Assembly: GCF_004217215.1 (NCBI RefSeq)
Contig: NZ_SHKP01000006.1
Location: forward strand, 186,001 to 250,000
Source of the DNA: Rivibacter subsaxonicus
GTDB taxonomy: Bacteria; Pseudomonadota; Gammaproteobacteria; Burkholderiales; Burkholderiaceae_C
Length of the DNA stretch: 64,000 nucleotides
Direction of reading: 5' to 3'
Within the stretch, counting starts at the first letter, position 1, and the number at the start of each line of letters is the position of its first letter. Positions 59,913 to 64,000 of this stretch are shown here, piece by piece. A model generated the notes under the pieces. That model saw only the letters and a program-made list of their open reading frames with translations. It did no database searches and was not told the origin of the DNA. Both the position numbers and the translations under genes were made by a program.

Positions 59913-62672
59913 TCAGCGACGCTTGCCCTTGCTGCCGCTACCGGAATGGGCCTCGAGCACGTCGGGACGCAGCAACTGCAGGCCGCGCGCGGCGTTGAAG
60001 CCGTGGATCTCCTTGACGTCGAGCTTGCGCATGAAGGTGATGATCTCCTGCGAGATCACCTGCCCCGGCACCATGATCGGGAAGCCCGGCGGATAGGGGA
60101 TGACGAACTTGGCCGAGACCAGCTCGGGCCCCTTCTTGAGTCGCTCGTCGACCTTGGGGTCGTTGAGCGCGAGGTACTCGCAGTTGGCATCGTCGAAGGC
60201 CAGGTAGTAGGCCTCGCGCATGTGGCCCTCGCAGCTCTTGCTCTTCGGGTTGTCGCGGAAGGCGGCGTGGAAATGGCTGAAGTTGGGCAGATCGGGCACG
60301 TCCTCGACCAGGTCGCGCACCCGCGCCTCGTGCGCCTTGACCGCGCTCTCGCCCCCATCGGCGAGGCGACGATCGATGCCGCGCGAGATGTCGGCCAGCG
60401 CCTTGATCAGGTGCGCCATGTCGCTGCGGGTGTTGTTGATGTTGATCTGCACGAGCACGCTGTTGCGCGAGGTCTTGTTGATCTGGATGTCGTGCTCGTT
60501 GGCCAGGATCGACTTGAACTGGGTGCCATCGAAGCCGGCGTTGCCGCACAGCAGCGTGATGCGGCTCGGGTCGAGGAAGAACTCGTCGGTGTCGAGTGCG
60601 TGGACGACGTCGGCCAGGGACTGACCGGGAGCGACGAAGTCCTCGAGGCCGCTGGCGCGGTACTCGGCCGGGATCATCTCGGCCGGCGTGGCGCAGTGGA
60701 AGTACTTGGAGATCAGTGGATGGCGGTTGATCTCGCGCCGGATCTCGACCGAGAGCTGGGTCGCCTTGCCGACCAGTTCGTAGCCCTCGAGCTCCATCTG
60801 GCGCCGCGCGACGTCGAGCGAGGCAATGATCTGCAGGTTGGGGCTGGTCGAGGTGTGGGCGTAGAAGGCTTCCTTGAACGGTCCTTCGACCTTCTTCCAC
60901 TCCTGGTCAGCGACCACCACGATCGATCCCTGGCGCAGCGCCGACATCGACTTGTGGACCGAGTCGGTCTCGTAGACGCGCAGCTTCACGGCGTCCGGAT
61001 CGGGCCAGAGCCGGGTGTCGAGCAGCTTCTTGTTGGCCGGGTCGATCTCGCCGACCTCGGCCTTGAACTTGGCGTACTGCTCACGGTAGGCCGCGCTCGG
61101 CAGCAGACGGCGCAGCGCGCTCACGGCGCCCATTGCGGTGCGCCGGCGCAGGAAGGGCGAGAAGCGGGCGAAGCCGAACCAGGCCTCGTCCCACAGGAAG
61201 ACCATGTCGGGCTTGATCGCCAGCACCTCGAGCATGGTTCGCTCGACGTTGGCGACATGGCCGTCGAAGGTGCAGTTGGTCAGCACCAGCATCTTGGCCT
61301 TGTCCAGCCGGCCCTCGGCCTTGAGCGTCAGCAGCGCCTCCTTGATGGGACGGATGCCGAGGCTGCCGTACATCGAGTACTTCTTGATCGGGAAGGCGTC
61401 GATGTAGAGCGGTTGCGCGCCGCACATCACGGCGCCGTAGTGGTGCGACTTGTGGCAGTCGCGGTCGATCAGCACGATGTCGCCCGGCACGCAGATCGCC
61501 TGGTGCACGATCTTGTTGGCGGTCGAGGTGCCATTGGTCACGAAGAAGCTGCGGTCGCCGCCGAGGGCGCGTGCGGCAAGGTCCTGGGCATCCTTGATGT
61601 TGCCGGTCGGGTCGAGCAGGCTGTCGAGGCCACCGGTCGTGGCCGAGGACTCGGCCAGGAACAGGTTGGTGCCGTAGAACTCGCCCATGTCGCGAATCCA
61701 GTTCGACTTGAACACCGACTTGCCGCGCGCGATGGGCAGCGCGTGGAAGGTGCCGACCGGCCGCGCCGCGTAGTGCTTGAGGTTGTCGAAGTAGGGGGTG
61801 CGATAGCGATCCTGAATCCCGTCCAGGATCGACAGGTGCATCTCCATCGGCTCCTCGGGCCCGTAGAACACGCGTCGCACGGCGGCGGCCGCATCCGAGC
61901 CGGCCACGCTGGCGGGATCGCGGTCGGTGGTCAGGAATATGTCGAGTTCGGGACGCAGACGCTTGAGCACCGTGGCCAGGGCCGAGCCGGAGTCGCCCTG
62001 TCGGGCCTCGGCCGGGACGTGGTTCGCGAGGAGCTTCTGCAGCACCGGGATGTCGTTCCCCAGCGTGAAGGGGAAGCCGTCGCCGATCAGTACCGCCTGC
62101 AGGTTGTGGTTGAAGATGGCGGCCAGCACCGCGTCCTCGAAGCTGCCGACCACCACCACCTCGTAGACGAACTCGTCCTCGGCGCGCCGCAGCCGGTTGA
62201 AGGTGGCACGCAACCTGCCCCATTGGCTCTTGTCGATCGCGGCGACGTGCAGCACTTCAAAGTAGGGGCGACGCGACTGGCCGTGACCCTGCGCCGGCGG
62301 CGCGAAGTCGGGCAGCGCCGATTCGGCCTCGTCGTCGAGGGCCCAGGCGCTGACGTCCTCGCGGTAGCTGTTGGTCAGCAGCGCGCCGCTGATGCGGTTC
62401 GTCAGGCGCTGGAAGGCGGCCCACTCGCCGCGGTGCAGGCGGTCGTTGACATGCGCGAGCAGCGCCGGGCCGGGGTAGGCATGCAGTTCCTCGATCGGCT
62501 GCAGCTCACGCAGCACGCGCTGTGCCTCGACCAGGTCGCCGCCACCACCGCTGGCCTCGAGCGACCGCGCCAGCCGGGTCAGCGTGCGCCACTCGTCGAC
62601 CCGCGCCTCCGAGCCTGCGTAGTACTGCAGAAGGGTTTGGATCGGCTCGGCCGACTTCGACGATGCGTTCAT
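59913..62672 (-). CDS. Orn/Lys/Arg decarboxylase (large, PLP-dependent)
   Basis: 919-aa decarboxylase of the inducible lysine/ornithine/arginine type. The PLP lysine lies in ETDSVHKSMSALRQGS (about residue 574); other motifs are FFVTNGTSTANKIVHQAICV, DRDCHKSHHYGAVM and WDEAWFGFARFSPFL. The C-terminal part has GFPIMVPGQVISQEIITFMR. Longer than the usual 710-760 aa, with about 150 extra N-terminal residues. AGGAGAG precedes the ATG at 62672. It would remove CO2 from a basic amino acid and consume a proton, typical of acid resistance, with the AspT-like exchangers as candidate antiporters. A 24-bp palindrome lies 64 bases upstream. Confidence 0.92.
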   Translation of the reverse strand: MNASSKSAEPIQTLLQYYAGSEARVDEWRTLTRLARSLEASGGGGDLVEAQRVLRELQPIEELHAYPGPALLAHVNDRLHRGEWAAFQRLTNRISGALLTNSYREDVSAWALDDEAESALPDFAPPAQGHGQSRRPYFEVLHVAAIDKSQWGRLRATFNRLRRAEDEFVYEVVVVGSFEDAVLAAIFNHNLQAVLIGDGFPFTLGNDIPVLQKLLANHVPAEARQGDSGSALATVLKRLRPELDIFLTTDRDPASVAGSDAAAAVRRVFYGPEEPMEMHLSILDGIQDRYRTPYFDNLKHYAARPVGTFHALPIARGKSVFKSNWIRDMGEFYGTNLFLAESSATTGGLDSLLDPTGNIKDAQDLAARALGGDRSFFVTNGTSTANKIVHQAICVPGDIVLIDRDCHKSHHYGAVMCGAQPLYIDAFPIKKYSMYGSLGIRPIKEALLTLKAEGRLDKAKMLVLTNCTFDGHVANVERTMLEVLAIKPDMVFLWDEAWFGFARFSPFLRRRTAMGAVSALRRLLPSAAYREQYAKFKAEVGEIDPANKKLLDTRLWPDPDAVKLRVYETDSVHKSMSALRQGSIVVVADQEWKKVEGPFKEAFYAHTSTSPNLQIIASLDVARRQMELEGYELVGKATQLSVEIRREINRHPLISKYFHCATPAEMIPAEYRASGLEDFVAPGQSLADVVHALDTDEFFLDPSRITLLCGNAGFDGTQFKSILANEHDIQINKTSRNSVLVQININNTRSDMAHLIKALADISRGIDRRLADGGESAVKAHEARVRDLVEDVPDLPNFSHFHAAFRDNPKSKSCEGHMREAYYLAFDDANCEYLALNDPKVDERLKKGPELVSAKFVIPYPPGFPIMVPGQVISQEIITFMRKLDVKEIHGFNAARGLQLLRPDVLEAHSGSGSKGKRR

Positions 62673-62735
62673 CTTCTCTCCTGTAGCGTTGTCCGGAGGA
62701 AACCACGACATGCTTCGGAGACGTACTCAGGTAGT

Positions 62736-62759
62736 CGCCGAATTGCCCGCAATTCGGCG
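62736..62759. promoter_or_regulatory. 24-bp perfect palindrome upstream of the decarboxylase
   Basis: Arms CGCCGAATTGC (62736-62746) and GCAATTCGGCG (62749-62759) with only two bases between. Perfect 11-bp symmetry suggests a dimeric regulator's site controlling the decarboxylase-exchanger operon. Confidence 0.7.
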
Positions 62760-62956
62760 CGTCTGCATGAACCACCGCAGATGCGTCGTTGCCGCGGTTG
62801 TATACGCGCACTGCGTGGCGGTCAACGGCTTCCCGATGACATACATCAAGGGCGGTGTCCGGACCATCGAACTAGGGAGCGAGCAGCGAAGACGCCGCCG
62901 GCGTGCGCTGCGGGATCCGCGTCGCGGCGGCCCCGACGCCGCGGCAGCGCCTGGCG

Positions 62957-64000
62957 TCAGCGCGCCTTCGACGTGGCCTCGCCGGTCTGCGCGACCTTGC
63001 GTCCGCCGCTGGTCGCAGCGGCCTTGCGCGTGCCGGACGCGGCCTTCGCCGAGCGTGTCTTCGCCTTGCCGGTGCTCGTGGCCTTCGGCAGATACAGCAC
63101 CACCTGCTGGCCGGTCTGGAAGGCGCTGCCGGCGCTCACCGAGTTCCATTGCGCCACCGCGCCCGCGCTCACGCCGTAGCGGCGGGCGACGCTGGCAACG
63201 CTGTCCTTGGGCTTGGCCTTGACGACCACGCGCCGGCCCGGCAGGCGCTCGGGCGCCAGCGCCAGGCTGGCGTTGTCGGCCAGGTGGTCGGAGACGTCGG
63301 CGTCGCGCTGCGCGCTGCGCGGCACCAGCAGCGTCGAGCCGCCCTTGACCAGCATCTTGGGCGGGATGCGGTTGACCTCGCGCAGCTGCGCCTCGCCCAT
63401 GCCGACGCGCTTGGCCGCCTCGGCCGGCTTCATCGTCGACGGCACCACCCAGGCGGTCCAGCTGGCCAGCGGACCGCGGTGCTCCGGCAGCGTGCGCACG
63501 AACTGCTGCGCGTTCTCGTAGGGCAGCAGCAGCTGCGGCGTGCCGGCCGCCAGGATGACCGGCTTGTTGAGCGAGGGGTTGAGCGCCTGGAACTCGGCCA
63601 GCGGCATGCCGGCGAGCTGCGCCACCAGCGCGGCGTCGATGTCGCGCTGGATCGGCACCGACAGGAAGTACGGGTGGTTCTCGATCGGCTGCAGCGCGAG
63701 GCCGAAGTCGGCCGGACGCGCGACGATGTTCTTCACCGCCTGCAGCTTGGGCACGTAGTTGGCGGTCTCGGCCGGCATGCGCAGGCTGAGGTAGTCGGTG
63801 GGCTTGCCGGCCTTCTCGTTCCTGGCGATCGCACGCGCGACGCTGCCCTCACCCCAGTTGTAGGCCGCCAGCGCGAGCTGCCAGTCGCCGAACATGCCGT
63901 ACAGCCGCTGCAGGTAGTCGAGCGCGGCACGGGTCGAGGCGAGGATGTCGCGCCGGTCGTCGCGGAACACGTTCTGGCGCAACTCGTAGTCGCGCCCGGT
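62957..64000 (-). CDS. mltD: MltD-type lytic transglycosylase with LysM (5' partial)
   Basis: C-terminal part of a membrane-bound lytic murein transglycosylase D. The frame runs off the right edge (reading TGRDYELRQNVFRDDRRDIL), so signal and most of the SLT catalytic start are outside. Visible are ALDYLQRLYGMFGDWQLALA with AYNWGEGSVARAIARN, typical of SLT family 23, then two LysM-like modules (LREVNRIPPKMLVKGGSTLL; VKAKPKDSVASVARRYGVSA) and a Lys/Ala-rich tail. It cuts glycan strands of peptidoglycan in the periplasm. Confidence 0.92.
   Translation of the reverse strand, partial: TGRDYELRQNVFRDDRRDILASTRAALDYLQRLYGMFGDWQLALAAYNWGEGSVARAIARNEKAGKPTDYLSLRMPAETANYVPKLQAVKNIVARPADFGLALQPIENHPYFLSVPIQRDIDAALVAQLAGMPLAEFQALNPSLNKPVILAAGTPQLLLPYENAQQFVRTLPEHRGPLASWTAWVVPSTMKPAEAAKRVGMGEAQLREVNRIPPKMLVKGGSTLLVPRSAQRDADVSDHLADNASLALAPERLPGRRVVVKAKPKDSVASVARRYGVSAGAVAQWNSVSAGSAFQTGQQVVLYLPKATSTGKAKTRSAKAASGTRKAAATSGGRKVAQTGEATSKAR

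Noticed and set aside
58854-63179. 1441-aa plus-strand open frame
   Set aside because: Antisense to the exchanger and decarboxylase genes, low-complexity and without motifs.

Overview
The window is high-GC, densely coded DNA from a betaproteobacterium, most likely order Burkholderiales (Rubrivivax/Leptothrix/Methylibium-like). The evidence is the dnaX-ybaB-recR block with a 4.5S RNA gene close by, the RND/NodT efflux operon, and the style of the proteins; the species cannot be named from sequence alone. It looks chromosomal, with one scarred accessory patch (about 38.7-48.9 kb).

Left part (1-17.3 kb): the end of a LacI-type regulator, a membrane-anchored Ser/Thr kinase, a YihY-type membrane protein, a divergent OsmC / GlxA-AraC pair, LpxR and MgtC. 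A five-gene minus-strand operon follows: outer-membrane factor, adaptor, RND pump, patatin-like lipoprotein, TetR. Then come a 71-aa protein and an AI-2E-type permease.

Middle (17.6-30.6 kb): a minus-strand metabolic cluster encodes a DUF3141 PHA-synthase-like protein, FabI, a MaoC-PTA fusion, acetate kinase and a small protein. It is divergent from a two-subunit acetoacetate-type CoA-transferase. A DUF4136 lipoprotein, a 70-aa protein and a 965-aa winged-helix/ATPase/TPR regulator follow.

30.6-38.7 kb: a TetR regulator with a clear palindromic operator faces a six-gene catabolic operon (FadL-type porin, two-domain VOC/extradiol dioxygenase, FAH hydrolase, FAD monooxygenase, MDR oxidoreductase, acyl-CoA ligase). 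Together they look like uptake, activation and ring cleavage of a hydrophobic aromatic or lipid-like substrate. The operon ends in a terminator that belongs to a duplicated 77-bp element.

38.9-49 kb: LysR, a cupin fragment, a GNAT gene bounded by integron-like core sites, IS110/IS3/IS481 remnants, a complete bacterial NHEJ operon (ligD-ku-MerR/TPR), a SYLF protein, an orphan TniQ protein and tRNA-Ala(CGC). This part carries most signs of past mobility.

Right part (49-64 kb): MscS channel, a beta-hydroxyacid dehydrogenase, 4.5S RNA, a PurM paralogue divergent from dnaX-ybaB-recR, a MAPEG protein, then a minus-strand Orn/Lys/Arg decarboxylase followed by two AspT-type exchangers. The window ends inside mltD. 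Two dispersed palindromic repeat families and several operator-like palindromes lie between genes. No CRISPR array, rRNA or prophage was seen.
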